Shown here piece after piece: positions 11,990-23,605 of a stretch of DNA of 64,000 bases (its first letter is position 1; each line of letters opens with the position of its first letter). Origin of the DNA: Zygnema circumcarinatum (taxonomy: Eukaryota > Streptophyta > Zygnematophyceae > Zygnematales > Zygnemataceae); contig CM074818.1 of the NCBI GenBank assembly GCA_037447605.1, positions 1,452,932 through 1,516,931 of the forward strand, read 5' to 3'. The position numbers and the translations under genes were made by a program. The notes under the pieces are model-generated. The model saw nothing but the letters and a program-made list of their open reading frames with translations, did no database searches and was not told the origin of the DNA.

Positions 11990-14900
11990 ATGGAGGACGG
12001 AAGGAAAGGGGAGAGAGTGGAGAATGGACATGAGCACACACAGGGCGGGACGGAGCACGTAAGGAGAGAGGGTGAATTGGAGGAGAGAGAGATGCACGCA
12101 GAGGGTGCGATGGAGGAGGTAAGGAAAGGGAAGAGGAAGCTATCTCTGGGTGATGGAGAAAGAAAAGGTCATACTAGGGTTAAACATTCTGACTATCGTG
12201 GAGAACTTGGAAACCTTCAAATTTTGGAGGTTGCCAGGGGGGAAGGGAAAGAGGTGGCGAAGGAGGAGGGAGGGATTGAAATTGCGAGAGGGCAGGGAGA
12301 GGGGGGAGGCGAAAGAATGGAGGGAGTGGGAGGAGAGCAGGGACAGATGGGAGAGGAGGAAGAGGTTAAAACAAGGACGATAAGTGTGGAAAGAAAGAAA
12401 GGAAACGGTCGAAGGGAGGGAGAGGAGGGAGAGAAGCGCAGGAAGAAGACGCCTGGCCCCAAACGGAGAACTTATGACTTAGCAAATTTACCCGAAAAGG
12501 TCTTGGAGGGAACTCCGAAAAGACGTTGGGTGGATGAGAAAAATAGAGAAGACTTTGTGCGTGGGCCGTATTCAGAGCAGGAAGACTTGATCATTTTGGC
12601 AGCAGTGCGTGACATTATTAAGGTGAAGTTCGAATATCTCCACATTAAGACGACGTTAAAGCACTTAACCCCTCAACCGTCCAAACATTTTGTTTTCCTC
12701 AAAAAATGTTCAATCGATCACCTCTCAACTTCTTTCTACAATGCAAAGTTTACTGCTGTCAGAGGGGAGGGATGGAGAGAGAGGGAGAAAGTGAGTAGAG
12801 GGAGCTAGAGATTTTGGTGCGTCTAACTTAATTATCCGTGCAGGCGCGGGGATGGAGTGAAGAGGAAGGTCTGGAGAGGATTCTGGATGGCAAAAACCAC
12901 AAAGACGCCAAAGGATTGTGGCTAGAAATAGGTGTGTCTTCTTTCCCCTTCTCTCTCTCTCTCTTTCTTTCTCTCTCTCTCCCTCTCTCCCCCTCGTACA
13001 CCCATGCTCTTTCTTGTGAAGTTCGCTCCCGTCATGCTCAACAATACAGCCATGTTACTCTTTTTCCGGTAAACATGCTCCATGCTTTTATGTTCACATA
13101 CTGCCTTTTATGTGATTCTTTTGCTCCGACAAAATTCGGACGGATATTCGTATTAGTTCATGGCGGGGGGAGGGAGGGGGGGCTCTGATCGTCCCCACTC
13201 TCGGCAATGGCTGACCACTTTTCCTTCCAGAAGTGGGAGAGGGAGAAAGGACTTAAGCCTGGAGTTCTGCAAGGGTTTGAGAGTTTTGATTTGATTACTT
13301 TTCAGTATAGCGCCGGTCCTAGCATGTAGCGTGGGTGTGTACTTAGTGTGGAGACACAAATAATAAACTAATCTCACAACAACCACTCGCCGCCCACGTT
13401 AATATTGGGCAAATGCTGTTCAATTCTTTTCAATAGAGCTGAATGCTCTTGCATGCTCTACGTGCCAGGCAGTTGGTTCCATGCTGAGCGTTCCATGCTG
13501 TCCGTTCCGTTGCAGGCGCGTGTCTGCCGCGGCGCAGCGTGACGAGCGCGATGCAGCGCGGGCGGCGTCTTCTTCACGGAGGGAACTTCGCGGGGCGATG
13601 GACGGCGGAGGAGGAGGACCGACTGCGGAGGTTGGGGAGGGGAAGAGGGAGGGAAGGGAGGGAGGGGAGGGAAGGGGGAGAGGGAGAGAGGGAGCGGAGG
13701 GAGGGGGAGGGAGGGAGAGGGAGCGGAGGGGAGGGGGAGGGAGAGAGGGAGCGGAGGGGAGGGGAGGGAGGGAGGGAGAGAGGGAGAGAGAGGGAGAGAG
13801 AGGGAGAGAGGGAGCAGAGGGGAGGGGGAGGGAGGGAGAGAGGGAGCGGAGGGGAGGGGGAGGGAGGGAGAGAGGGAGCGGAGGGGAGGGGGAGGGAGGG
13901 AGAGAGGGAGCGGAGGGGAGGGGGAGGGAAGGGGGGAGGGGAGAAGGGGGCGAGGCGGAACGGAGGGAGGTGGAGAGGGAGCGGAGGGGAGGGGGAGGGA
14001 GGGAGAGAGGGAGCGGAGGGGAGGGGGAGGGAAGGGGGGAGGGGAGAAGGGGGCGAGGCGGAACGGAGGGAGGTGGAGAGGGAGCGGAGGGGAGGGGGGG
14101 GAGGGAGAGAGAGGGAGAGAGAGGGGTTATTTTTTGAACGTTCGTTTGAGGAGTTGTCACGAAAGTAAACGCTGTCAAGAGAGAAGGCAGAGCATCCATC
14201 TGCTTTTTTAAGTGTTTATTTTTGTGTTTTCACGTTGTGTTGTATATCTCATTGCAGGCTTTATGCCCAACACGGTCCAAATTGGTCGAAGTTGATGAAG
14301 GAAATGGGGAGATATTCTGAAAATATAAAATATAAGTGGCGCGACATGCAAGCTCAAAAAAAGGGTTCGTTCTAGCCCTTGAGAGTCCACACTTGTAGTC
14401 TCAAACATGCAGTAAACCCTTCTGCTTCTTTTACCTTTAAACCATCAAACTTTGAACCTTTGACTGAGCACTGACCCTAAGTACTATAGACTTGAAATTT
14501 GCAACCTAAAACTTAACATTGAGGAAGAAAACCCATTTCTTTTATAGTTGGCTTTTTTATATATTCTCTTTATATTCTTTTTTTTGGAGAGTGCAGGTGG
14601 ATGGAGCCATGAGGAGATGGAAAAGTTGTGTGCGCTCGTGCAAAAGCAGCGAAGGGAGGCTTCAACGAGGGAGGGGGAAGTGCAAGGGAAACGCAAGGTG
14701 GAACTCCCTCCTCCACTCTGACCCAATACTCCCATTTCTACGGCTCTCTCTCTCTCTCTCTCCCTCTCTCTTTCTTTTTCTCTATCTCTCTTCGTTTTCA
14801 CTTCTCACCCCTCCCTTCCTCCTTGCCCCTCTCGCTCCCCCCTTCTCTCCTTCTCCTCTTGCCTTTTGACTATTTCTTCACTTTCTCCAGTTTTAATAAA

Positions 14901-16685
14901 TTCTATAAATTCTCTTCCATTTTTTTTTCAGTGGCGTGACAATATTGACTGGGGATTGATTGCGGAAAAACTTGGAAAGCGGAGATACAACGCTTGTATC
15001 TCGAAATGGTGCGTTCCTCTCCCCCTCCCCTCTCTATCTCTCCCACTCTCCCTTTCTCTCCCTCTTTCTACCCCCCTCTACTTTCCCCCCACTTGTCTCT
15101 CTCTCTCGCTCCTTCCCCACCTCCTTTTCTCTCCCCACTCGTTGCTCCATCCATCTCCCACCGTAGACTTTTCTGGATTCCAAAATTTTCAGCATACATA
15201 CCCTTTCTTCCTTTAACATGGAACATATTAGATTCCAATATATTTTGCTGTGTAGGCTTGTGAAGTTTCTTTCCATGATAATCACAATATTAGAAAGGTT
15301 TTGTGGCTTTGAACCTTGCCCCCTTCTCTCCGCGCCTCTTGCCAAGTGACTGAAAGACAAGGGAAGGACTTGCACAATGGAGCTGCCTTGGAGCTGGCAT
15401 TTCAAATATTTGAGCCGTTCTATGTAGCAAATCTCTGTTTTCAAAACAGTCATCGTTTTCATGAATGCTGGTGTTCCCTCTTTGGTTTTTTTAAACAATT
15501 TTTTTCTTACAATAATATTTTTCCGGTCGAATGCAGGTATTATAAGCTTTCATCTCCCATGGTTTTGACAGGGGAATGGAGTCATTCTGATGACACTCTT
15601 TTTGTTAAAGCGTAAGTCTCTCTCTCTCTTTTCCCCCTCTCTTTGGCTCTTGCACCCAATGAACTTTGAGTCTAAGCCTCAGAAAGAAATCTCTATTGAA
15701 AGGTAAAGAGTCTCTCTCTCTCTCTTTTTCTCTCTCTTAGTCTCTCTCCCTCGCTCCCTCTCTCTCTCTTTTCCTCTCTCTCTCTCTCTCACACATCCAC
15801 ACATTGATTGCATGGGAACATCGGGAACAGCTTGCTTTCGATGGAGTATGACTTGGAAGTGAACGTGCAGTGGGACTCTTTGCTGCCTCACAGGTGGGGG
15901 ATGTTCCATTTCTCTCCTTGCAGTTCTGGAAAGGCAATAGGTACCAAGACATCCGTAAGCCCAATCGCTCACGTTTTATTTATTGATTTTTTCTGCCCTT
16001 TTGCAGGTCTGGAGAAGTTTGTGAGAAGAGATGGAATGAGATGAAAAAACATTTTCCGATTCTTAATTCGTTTAATGAAAATTTGGAAACTGCACGTCGT
16101 CGATTTGCTGCCGATGAAGAAGCAAATTCGGAAATTGGCGATGAAGAAGGAGCGCAGACGCTTTTGGAGATGGAAGAGAGGGAGAGAGGCGGGAGTGGAA
16201 GTGGAGAGAGGGAGGAGCAGAATGGAACAGAAGATGGCGAGAGGGATGGTGCTAAAGTGGAGGGAGATGGTAGTGGAGCTGGAGAAGAGGAGGTAGGAGA
16301 GAGGGAGGTAGACGATAAGCAGGAGGGGAAACTAGGAATAAAATGCAGCGATGATGTGGAAGTGAGAGGTGATGGGGGTAATGGGGGAAAATTGGAGGAG
16401 GAGAAAGGAGGGAATAAGAGGAAAGGGGAGGAGGGGAAGGGAGGAGGACATGATAGCATAGAAGTGGGATGCAAGGCGGGAGAGAGGGAGAAGGGAAAGA
16501 AAAGGAGAGGGAGGGGAGGTATAGGTGAGTTGAAAGAAGGGAAGGGGGACGAGGAAAAGGAAGGAGGTTGTAATGAGCAAAGAGTTGAAGGTGAAGGGGA
16601 GAAGGAGGGGATAAGGATGGAAGAGGAGGGCGGAGTGGAGGGACGGAGAAGAATGGAGGTGGAGTCGATGGCATGTAAGTCATGA
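11990..16685 (+). CDS. Myb/SANT DNA-binding protein, REB1/TTF-I (RNA polymerase I termination factor) like
   Basis: Nine exons: 11990-12622, 12844-12931, 13516-13630, 14258-14364, 14597-14697, 14932-15008, 15537-15611, 15831-15893, 16007-16685. They join to 645 aa. The first about 170 residues are Glu/Gly/Arg-rich and charged. The core holds Myb/SANT-like repeats in the REB1/TTF-I order: RGPYSEQEDLIILAAVRD; ARGWSEEEGLERIL; RWTAEEEDRLRRLYAQHGPNWSKL; GGWSHEEMEKLCALV; NIDWGLIAEKLGKRR; GEWSHSDDTLFVKA; and VNVQWDSLLPHR followed by CEKRWNEM. The C-terminal about 200 residues are again acidic and Gly/Glu-rich. Such proteins bind rDNA terminators or act as Myb-type transcription factors; the exact target is unknown. 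The start at 11990 was chosen because upstream in-frame Met (11891) lies among promoter motifs. A GTAAGT at 16675, ten bases before the stop, could be a donor to an unseen further exon. Confidence 0.85.
13631..14130 (+). repeat. Polypurine minisatellite filling intron 3 of the REB1-like gene
   Basis: About 500 bp of almost pure A/G on the coding strand, made of GGAGGGAGGGAGAGAGGGAGC-like units of about 32 bp. A larger unit containing CGAGGCGGAACGG recurs with a period near 102 bp (13951 and 14053). Runs of three or more G are dense, so G-quadruplex or triplex structure is plausible. It begins exactly at the splice donor after codon RLR|R and ends about 127 bp before the acceptor at 14257. Open frames through it on both strands are artefacts of composition. 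Confidence 0.9.
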
Positions 16686-17109
16686 AAGAGACTAAGTGAG
16701 AAATGAGAGGAGAAGATGATGACTAGAAGTGACTTTGAAAGAAGAGGGAAGAACGGGAGGAGAAAGTGGGAGAGTGGGAGGGGAGTGGTGGTGAGAAGGC
16801 GATGAAGTGTAGAGAAAAGATTGAGAGTGAAAGGGACATCAAAAAGTGCCCTTCCTCTTCATTTTATGAGTAATGGCCGGTGTGAAAATACTTTGTGAAC
16901 CAGTGACTATAACATTCGCTAAAAAGAGCATTCAGTCGTGGTCAGGATTTTGTTCCATATTCACGATTATTGAGCGCATGTTTTCCTTCCTGCCTTTTCT
17001 CTTTCTGTTGTATGTCTTCCCTGTAACCCTTCCTGTCCTCTCTCCCTCACCTGCCTCTCTACTCCTTCACTCTCGCCTGACGTCCCTTCGTTGTTGCCCC
17101 CCCCTTCTC

Positions 17110-17143
<34 letters not shown>

Positions 17144-17958
17144 CCATGTCCTCACGGGCGACCGTTTGGGCCGTTTGGGCCACTGAGCCTCTCGTCTCTC
17201 TCGCCATCCTCTCTCTCATGCCCTCTTTTCTCTCACATTCTCTACATTCCTCGCTGTCCCATGTCAGCCCTCAGCTGCCTTCCCCTTCCTGGTTATTTTT
17301 AGCAGGTGGTTGTCTTTCTTATCGGACAATCTTGTTTTCAAGTGCTTTTGCTTCTCGCCTTTTCTCATCCACTCACTAACCCACCCCGCTTCCCTCCTCT
17401 TTAACCTCCCTGGCAATGCTGCAAGACTAGAGGCTAAGCGCTCTTAGAGACAAAGGTTCCACCTTCAGTGTACGGAAAATTCTACACAGCCCTACAGAGT
17501 TTATCGTCAGTGTAACTAAACTACTCACAATCTGCATTCCTTCGCAAGGAGAAAGAAAATGAAAAAGAAAATGAGAAATGGGGTTCGAATATTCTGATTG
17601 TCAGCAGTTCACAACCAGCGACAGTTGACGCCAGAGGGGAGGCTCACAGGGTATAACGACATTACTCCGTGGGTCCTCAGTCAAACAAAGAATTGGTCCC
17701 TGCAACGCTGCAAGGCATGGATGGCGCCCCCCCCCGTGGCCAGCCACGTGCCAGCCAAGTGCTATGTATGGCTACTGTACAACCGCCAAGGAAGAGGGGG
17801 AGCACGCCAAGCCTGGCAATAGCTGCACAGCCCAAATCCCTATAAACTGCAAACAAGGAACAATCTTCGGTCTAAAATAATGCCGTCCCTAAACAGAATG
17901 AATAGGATCTTGAGAAAGAGGGACATCTTGGAAACGAACGGAACCTAATGAACGTAAA
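16686..17958. other. Convergent 3' region between REB1-like and NIPA genes, no gene seen
   Basis: Purine-rich sequence continues to about 16800. A pyrimidine-rich stretch with a CT dinucleotide run lies at 17113-17141, followed by ordinary sequence. The open frame 16873-17379 is compositional and has no recognisable domain. Probably the 3' untranslated regions of the flanking genes. Confidence 0.45.
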
Positions 17959-20900
17959 TCAAGGGGAGGGCCTAAAGGACTCGGGTCGCCGCAGAGGAAT
18001 CTCATCCGTCAAGATGGGGTCCTCTGGCCGCTTGGAGAGGGAGCTGATCCTGCTAGGAACGGGAGGAGGCAGGCCTCCATACCCACCTGGGAACCCCCCC
18101 TTGAAGGAAGCAAGGGGTCAGGCCACACTCTCAAAGCATTTTATCTCGCAGGGAAAACTAAACAGTACAACTCTGAGAACAGAGAAAGCCCCAAAATAAA
18201 GATCTGCCCTGTACTCGCCTTGAAGCTGATGCTCTTCTAAGGTGCAGGAGGTGCAGGAGGTGCAGGAGTTGAAAGAAGGGGAGGGGTTGTATGGGTGAAA
18301 GAATAGTACTCACTGAGGGCAGGAGACATGTCGCTGTGATCCTTCGTGGCATGCAGAAGGAAGGTGCCCGACAAAATGGTAACAAAGCCGCACAGCTCCG
18401 ACACGATCTGCTCCATTGTCTGCCTGGCCCAGTCCTGTAAAATTTTAAAGCCCAAAAAAGCAGAGTGACTGATTAGAAGGTGCTATACGCAGCTTGGCGC
18501 TTGAGGGCACAAAATGAAGGGTTTGAACGTCGCACAGGAAAAGCTTTCAACATTTGAAGTGCCAAGGTTCCCTGAACTTGCGCACTTAATCTTGAGCAAC
18601 CGCAAGTGAAAAGAGCTCAAGGATACATTCTCAAGGGGGTGGAAAGGCACCTCAAACATGATAACTGAGGCCAAGATGGTTAGCGATGTGAACATGACGT
18701 AGTATATGGGAGATACCACAGCTGTATTGAACGTGTCAAGCGCCTGCCCACACTCAAACAACTCCCCGAATTGAATGAATTGGGAAATACCGCAAATACT
18801 CAACAGGCTGCTTATTGGACGAGATGCACAGGATGCATGCGAGCCCTCTGTTACTCACATGTGACCAGGGACGAGATAAAGAGGCAGAAAAACGCGAGAA
18901 AAATGCAACCATTTCTGCATAAGATGCATTCTTCAGTACAAAGTGCTGTATGTGCTGCAAAACTCCTCACCTTGTTCAGATATGTGATCTGTGTGAGCAC
19001 ACACGTCACGACCACGAGTGTGAAGACAGCTGTCTCCGGATAAAAAAGCTGATTTTCTCCTTGAAATGTGAGCTTGATTGCCAGGCCTAGTGCCTTGCAG
19101 CTCATAACCTGCATGCAGTGTGAGGTGCTTCTTTCATTCCTACTTCGTTGCTCCAAAATTCAGACTCTACCACAAGAGTTAAGAGAGGAGAGAATCCTTC
19201 ACTTGCTCGTCTACTGCAATCCGCTATCTTTCTACAGAGCTACTCTTGACACCATGCAGATATTACTAACACTCTGTGATAAGGCTCCGTAATGTGTGGG
19301 CAGTTCTCAGGTCCTTTTCCATACAGGATCGAGTGGGGCGGTTGAACTGAATACAGCAGATGACCATCCAAGTTTGCATGTAATGAGGGAGTGCAGAGCC
19401 GCGGGAGATACAGGAAGAGGCCTACCGTTAACGATCCCATGAGGGAGCAGATGCCAATGTAGACAAGAATGTGCGTATGGCCACATTTTGGCACAAAATG
19501 AACCACGAGGAGTACCACAACTCCCAAAACTGACAAAGTGTACAGAATAAATGCTGCTCATTCCCAATCCAAAACCCCATGTCAGCCAAACTTTGAATGA
19601 AAAAGCATTTTCAGACTCGCGCACAGATTTCATTGAAAAATTTTCAGAGACCTAACGTAATCTAAACAATTTGCAATGCAACTAAAAAACTGTCACGTAA
19701 AAAGATCTTCTACTCGTTTCTGTTCGAAACATGACTGCACACATGGTCTGCACCCTTAAAGGCCGACATTATGTGTTTTAATCCTCGATTTCTGACTTCC
19801 TTGTTCAAGCCTGAATGACAGAATTGCATGCCACTTTTAAGTTGATGAATATTCGTTTTGATGCATTCATCGCCGTATCCAATTTCAGCGGAGAGTTTGT
19901 GATAAACGCTAATGTTTGAACAGGCACAGATTAACAGAGCAAGAAAGGACGAGCTCAAACGGACGATTTTCTACCGTCTTTCGGTGGAGGGCATATTCTT
20001 GAAAAAATGGCAGGGTACAGGAAAATACTGGCGAGCTACTATTCTCCAGAAAATCATCAAATTCCACGACTGAGATCCTTACTGCATCTTTGGGAAGCCA
20101 TAAAAGAGAAACCTGAAGGGCATTGAGAGTTAAGGAGTTGAAAAGCCTGTATCGACACTTTTCTTAGATCCTTTACTTCTTCTTCTTCTTCTTCTTCAAC
20201 TTTAGACTAAGGGTTAAGGAGGCACAGGATAGAGAGCATACCCGGCTTTAACGCGAGATGCCACACCTGCTGCACGGACTCAATGGGGCGCTCCTCCGGA
20301 GCATGAAGAACAATGGTTGTGGAACCAACGACGCAAAGTGCACAGCCCAACATGCCGAGAACGTGCAGCTTCTCATTCAGGAGAATGTGTGCAAGCACAG
20401 CACTGCACCCCCCTCACTTTCTGATGGTTACTATGGCAGCCCGCGGCCTGTAAACTACACGAGACCCTTCATTAAAGAGTGAGATCAACAGACATCACAC
20501 TTCAATTTCACGATCATCTACTTCTACCGTTAGGTTTGCACAATTTACAGCAATACAGTGGGATACCATAGGAGTCCGCTTAGCTTTTTTAAGAAGCTGC
20601 CGGGAAGAAAAGCTAACTTCGCACACTCGAAAGGGGCAAAACCGTCAAAACTAACACGCACCGGAAAATTTAGCTAGTTAACGGAGTCGCCAAAACTGAC
20701 CTAATAATGATACTTAAGGCTCCAAGCGGAGTGACCAAAATGGCCGGGGCGAACGCATATGCAGCGAAGTTAGCCACTTCCCCCACAATCACTGCAGCAG
20801 TAACCTCCCAGCCCTCACAGTAAAATTGCTGCATTGCACCAGGAAATCAGTGGCACGTTATCTATTTGAATTTACGTATGATAAACTATTCGCAAAGTTG

Positions 20901-21702
20901 CATTGCGTCGGGTTTTTCCAATTTGCCGGAGGACAAAGATATAAGCGGTTCAAACAAAGCATCGTGAAATCTGGGTTTATCAAGTAGAAATAGCTTACTG
21001 GATATCATTCCCGCCCACCATAATGGCTCATACAGATAGGAATAGCCACCAAGGCCTGTGAATGGACGAGGTTAGCAATATATTAGTCGCCAGAAAGCCC
21101 CTTAGAAGAACCAACACAGCGGTTTGTGTGCAGACCTTGAGAGAAATTCACATTGGACTGAACCAGAAGGTCAGTCATCTCATATCAGTGTAAACCTGAG
21201 CAAAAGCCACTGCCTGCATTCCAGTTGCACGCATGCCCGACTTTGCTGTACTCTAATTTCTACCTTACTTGAGCGCCTAGACGTAGAGTTCAGCTTATAG
21301 CTCGTTCCTTTCGTCCTTAGGTCCTTTGTGACCGGTTCCTCTTGGTTCTCAATATTGTTTTTTGTCCATGTACATTTGACGGCATCGCCATCGTGAGTTT
21401 AATGCCAATTCCTTCTTCTACTTGCTCGTTAAAGAAGAGATGCATACGGGAGCCTAACGCTGCTGGTTGACGGCTCAAGGGAGAAAAACGAGTGCCATGT
21501 TTTCGACGACAAAGCAAGGATTAGGGTTGCCGAATGTGAGCATACCAGCCCTCACTCCAGTCGATCCAGCTTTCCGCAGTCCCTTCTTCTTCACAATGAA
21601 GCTGGCGCCTATGAAGATACTTGAGCTCAGAGCCAAGAAGAGCCCCTTATGGTTGTCATCCATGCCGGTTGCAGGGCCGCTCCCAACGTCCTCCATTGGC
21701 AA
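17959..21702 (-). CDS. NIPA (DUF803) magnesium transporter family membrane protein
   Basis: Nine exons: 21546-21702, 20999-21055, 20701-20791, 20242-20402, 19426-19553, 18971-19108, 18651-18743, 18314-18434, 17959-18086. They join to 357 aa. The protein is the plant NIPA-type multi-span membrane protein thought to move Mg2+. Signatures in order: DNHKGLFLALSSSIFIGASFIVKKKGL, GGYSYLYEPLWWAGM, GEVANFAAYAFAPA, VTPLGALSIII, GSTTIVLHAPEERPIESV, THILVYIGICSLMGSLT, ALDTFNTAVVSPIYYVMF and ELCGFVTILSGTFLLHATKD. About nine hydrophobic helices are visible. The last exon encodes the cytosolic tail PPPVPSRISSLSKRPED...IPLRRPESFRPSP, which resembles the IPLRRQES tail of plant NIPAs. That match identified an exon beyond the apparent stop at 18237. 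An 18-nt microexon may be included before it. Start at 21702; MDD at 21663 is an alternative. Confidence 0.93.
18219..18236 (-). other. Possible 18-nt alternative microexon of the NIPA gene
   Basis: Between exons 8 and 9 lies an AG acceptor (18238-18237) followed by 18 nt and a GC-type donor (GCGAGT at 18218). Its phase (1 to 1) fits both neighbours. Inclusion would add KEHQLQ-like residues before the tail GYGGLPPP without breaking the frame. Skipping it also gives a clean frame, so this is only a candidate. Confidence 0.35.
21292..21400 (+). repeat. Dispersed repeat, copy A (in NIPA intron 1)
   Basis: Contains TTTCGTCCTTAGGTCCTTTG, a GACCGGTTCCTC block, TTGTCCATGTACATTTGA and the near-palindrome GACGGCATCGCCATC. 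Four other copies occur in the window (22855, 40653, 49805, 61210). It is inserted within the first intron of the NIPA gene in antisense orientation. Confidence 0.8.
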
Positions 21703-22854
21703 AGTGATCGCAGCCAGTGTGGCTCAATATGCAATGCGAGGACAGCCTCTTTCGTTTCGTTCCTGGATGATATATACCTTCCTAATGTAGTCACAGTTCA
21801 CAACTATAACTCAGCTTAATATTCTGCTTAGCCCGGTACGAAGCAGAATGATGAGGCAACCAGATGAGGCCTTCACGCGAGAAGATATCAAGCACATGGC
21901 TCATCCGCTGCAACGCCTCACAGTCGAAGAGGAACCCTAATATCCTCCAGTCCGACAGGACCCTTACACTTACAGTACTGCTCTCCCTCCTCCGCAGATG
22001 AAAGTCGAGAGAAAGAAGAACGAAAATCGAAAGAAAGGCGGGCGACGAGGGAGACGAGGGCGAGCCTCTAGCCTGTGCCTGCAGGCCCCCAGTGCTCCAC
22101 CGCGGGAGAGGGAGAGGACGAGGAAGCGAGACGGAGAGGGAGCTGGAGGCAGAGAGAGACAAAGAACAGCTACAGCAGGGCCAGGCCCATTACTGTCCTT
22201 CCATGTACCTGTGCACCCGTTCCGAAACTGGATACGGAACGGCGGCATAGGACTACTCTCAACAGTGGACCCACCGTAGCTTGTTGAGGTTCTGCTGAAG
22301 TCACGTGGCGCTATTAGAACCGTCGGATCGCATGCGATCGCGTTCGTCGGTGCAGGTGCATCCGCGTGGCTGGAGTACCGTACCGTACGAAATTGGTACG
22401 GTATTGGGGACCCATGTTTGAAATATGAATGGGTCCGACCGTTGGGAATTTTTTTAGAGAGTCAGGGGAGGCCAGGGATGGTGCTAACCAATGGTCATGT
22501 GATTTTAGTCAGTTAGTCAGTCACCAAGTTCAGATGGTCACAACTATTTGTTGGGAGTCGCCCTAGAGGAATTCAAGCCTAGGCTTTCTGCTCAGGTAGC
22601 CCAGCCTTAGTCGCGCATCGTCCAATGGCGACACCCCACGTACACAATTTTGTGACCCGCGAGTCACCATTGGAAGGTGCTTGACTATGATTCGCAATGG
22701 CTAATGGTTAAGCCATGGTTAAATTCCTTGATGGGAGCCTTACAACTTACAAATCAGGATCCCTGTTATCCAATAACGCGCTGCGCGCTCTGCACACGCC
22801 AAATGGTCCATAGAATGTCCTCCTGGCGAAGTTGGAACTGCCATGTGTCGATCG

Positions 22855-22950
22855 ATGTCATCCGATGTGCATGGACAAAAACAACATGGGGAACCACGAG
22901 GGACCAGCCGGCCACAAGGGATCTAGGGGCGACAAGAAAACGCTGTGAGC
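22855..22950 (-). repeat. Dispersed repeat, copy B
   Basis: On the minus strand it shares CTAGATCCCTTGTGGCCGGC, CCTCGTGGTTCCCCATGTTG and TTGTCCATGCACAT with the other copies. It is more diverged at the hairpin end. A GATGGC hexamer array starts about 18 bp beyond its other end. Confidence 0.75.
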
Positions 22951-22967
22951 TGAAAGCGATGGGAGAT

Positions 22968-23009
22968 GATGGCGATGGCGATGGCGATGGCGATGGCGAT
23001 GGCGATGGG
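22968..23009. repeat. GATGGC hexanucleotide microsatellite
   Basis: Six perfect GATGGC units followed by one GATGGG. It adjoins dispersed-repeat copy B, and the same hexamer forms the stem of that repeat's terminal hairpin. Confidence 0.9.
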
Positions 23010-23028
23010 AGGTTATGAACAAGGTCCT

Positions 23029-23077
23029 GGGTCACGGGTCACGGGTCACGGGTCACGGGTCACGGGTTACGGGTCAT
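23029..23077. repeat. GGGTCAC heptamer tandem array
   Basis: Seven consecutive 7-bp units: five GGGTCAC, then GGGTTAC and GGGTCAT. The sequence is not the plant telomere repeat. Confidence 0.9.
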
Positions 23078-23605
23078 GGTCCGCCTGGTCATGGGCCATG
23101 ACCCCGGTCATTGAGATCTCTTGCCCCGCGACCACGACCCTCGCTGCCGCGGAGGGTCAGGGCATAAAAAGAGGTTAAGAGCGAGCCAATCACAGCCTAC
23201 CACGTTACATATTTGTACACGTGGCAGTCTGTGAGTGGCCCAGTTTCGACCCAGGGGTTAAATGGAGCGCCGCCCTGCGCGTCCTGTTAGGTCAAAGGAT
23301 TCGTACATCCATTCTACTGTACGGCGACGCGGCCAACTGCCAAGTGCCAACTGCCAATCTGCCAATCTGCCGACCCGCCAACCATTGGCCGCCGCCTCTT
23401 TAGGGCAGCGGCGCCACGCTGCCACGTTCCTCTCCTTCCCTCTCCATCCCTCCTCTTCCACTCCCTCTCCCTTTCCCTCCCTCTCCGCTCTCCCTCTCCC
23501 TCTACTCACCTACCCTCCATCCCCTCTCTCTCGCGGAGCCATGCCGACGTCCTGCTGAGGGGCGAGAGCAGAGCTCCGCTCGAGGACCTGCAGGAGAGGA
23601 AGCCA

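Larger units (their letters stand above)
21703..23605. promoter_or_regulatory. Divergent intergenic region between NIPA and reticulon genes
   Basis: About 1.9 kb separates the NIPA start from the first plausible reticulon start. GTAC cores cluster at 22375-22402 (three consecutive GTACCGTACCGTACG-like sites, then GGTACGGT) and at 23302-23324 (CGTACA, CTGTACGG). CACGTG boxes lie at about 22303 and 23218. The stretch 23430-23530 is CT-rich, typical of a plant 5' leader. Two microsatellites and dispersed-repeat copy B lie in the middle. Confidence 0.5.

Noticed and set aside
13481-14168. Long plus- and minus-strand open frames (200-260 codons) over the GA-rich tract
   Set aside because: They are produced by a stop-poor polypurine minisatellite inside an intron; the flanking REB1 exons splice cleanly around it.
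17581-17620. tRNA-like B box (GGTTCGAAT)
   Set aside because: The bases after it do not complete the consensus and no cloverleaf arms or A box could be placed.
18237-18313. Stop at 18237 as the true NIPA C-terminus
   Set aside because: A GTGAGT donor at 18313 and an acceptor at 18087 join to a tail matching plant NIPA proteins; the PAP-rich reading is intron.
23029-23077. Interstitial telomere repeat
   Set aside because: The unit is GGGTCAC, not the plant TTTAGGG repeat.
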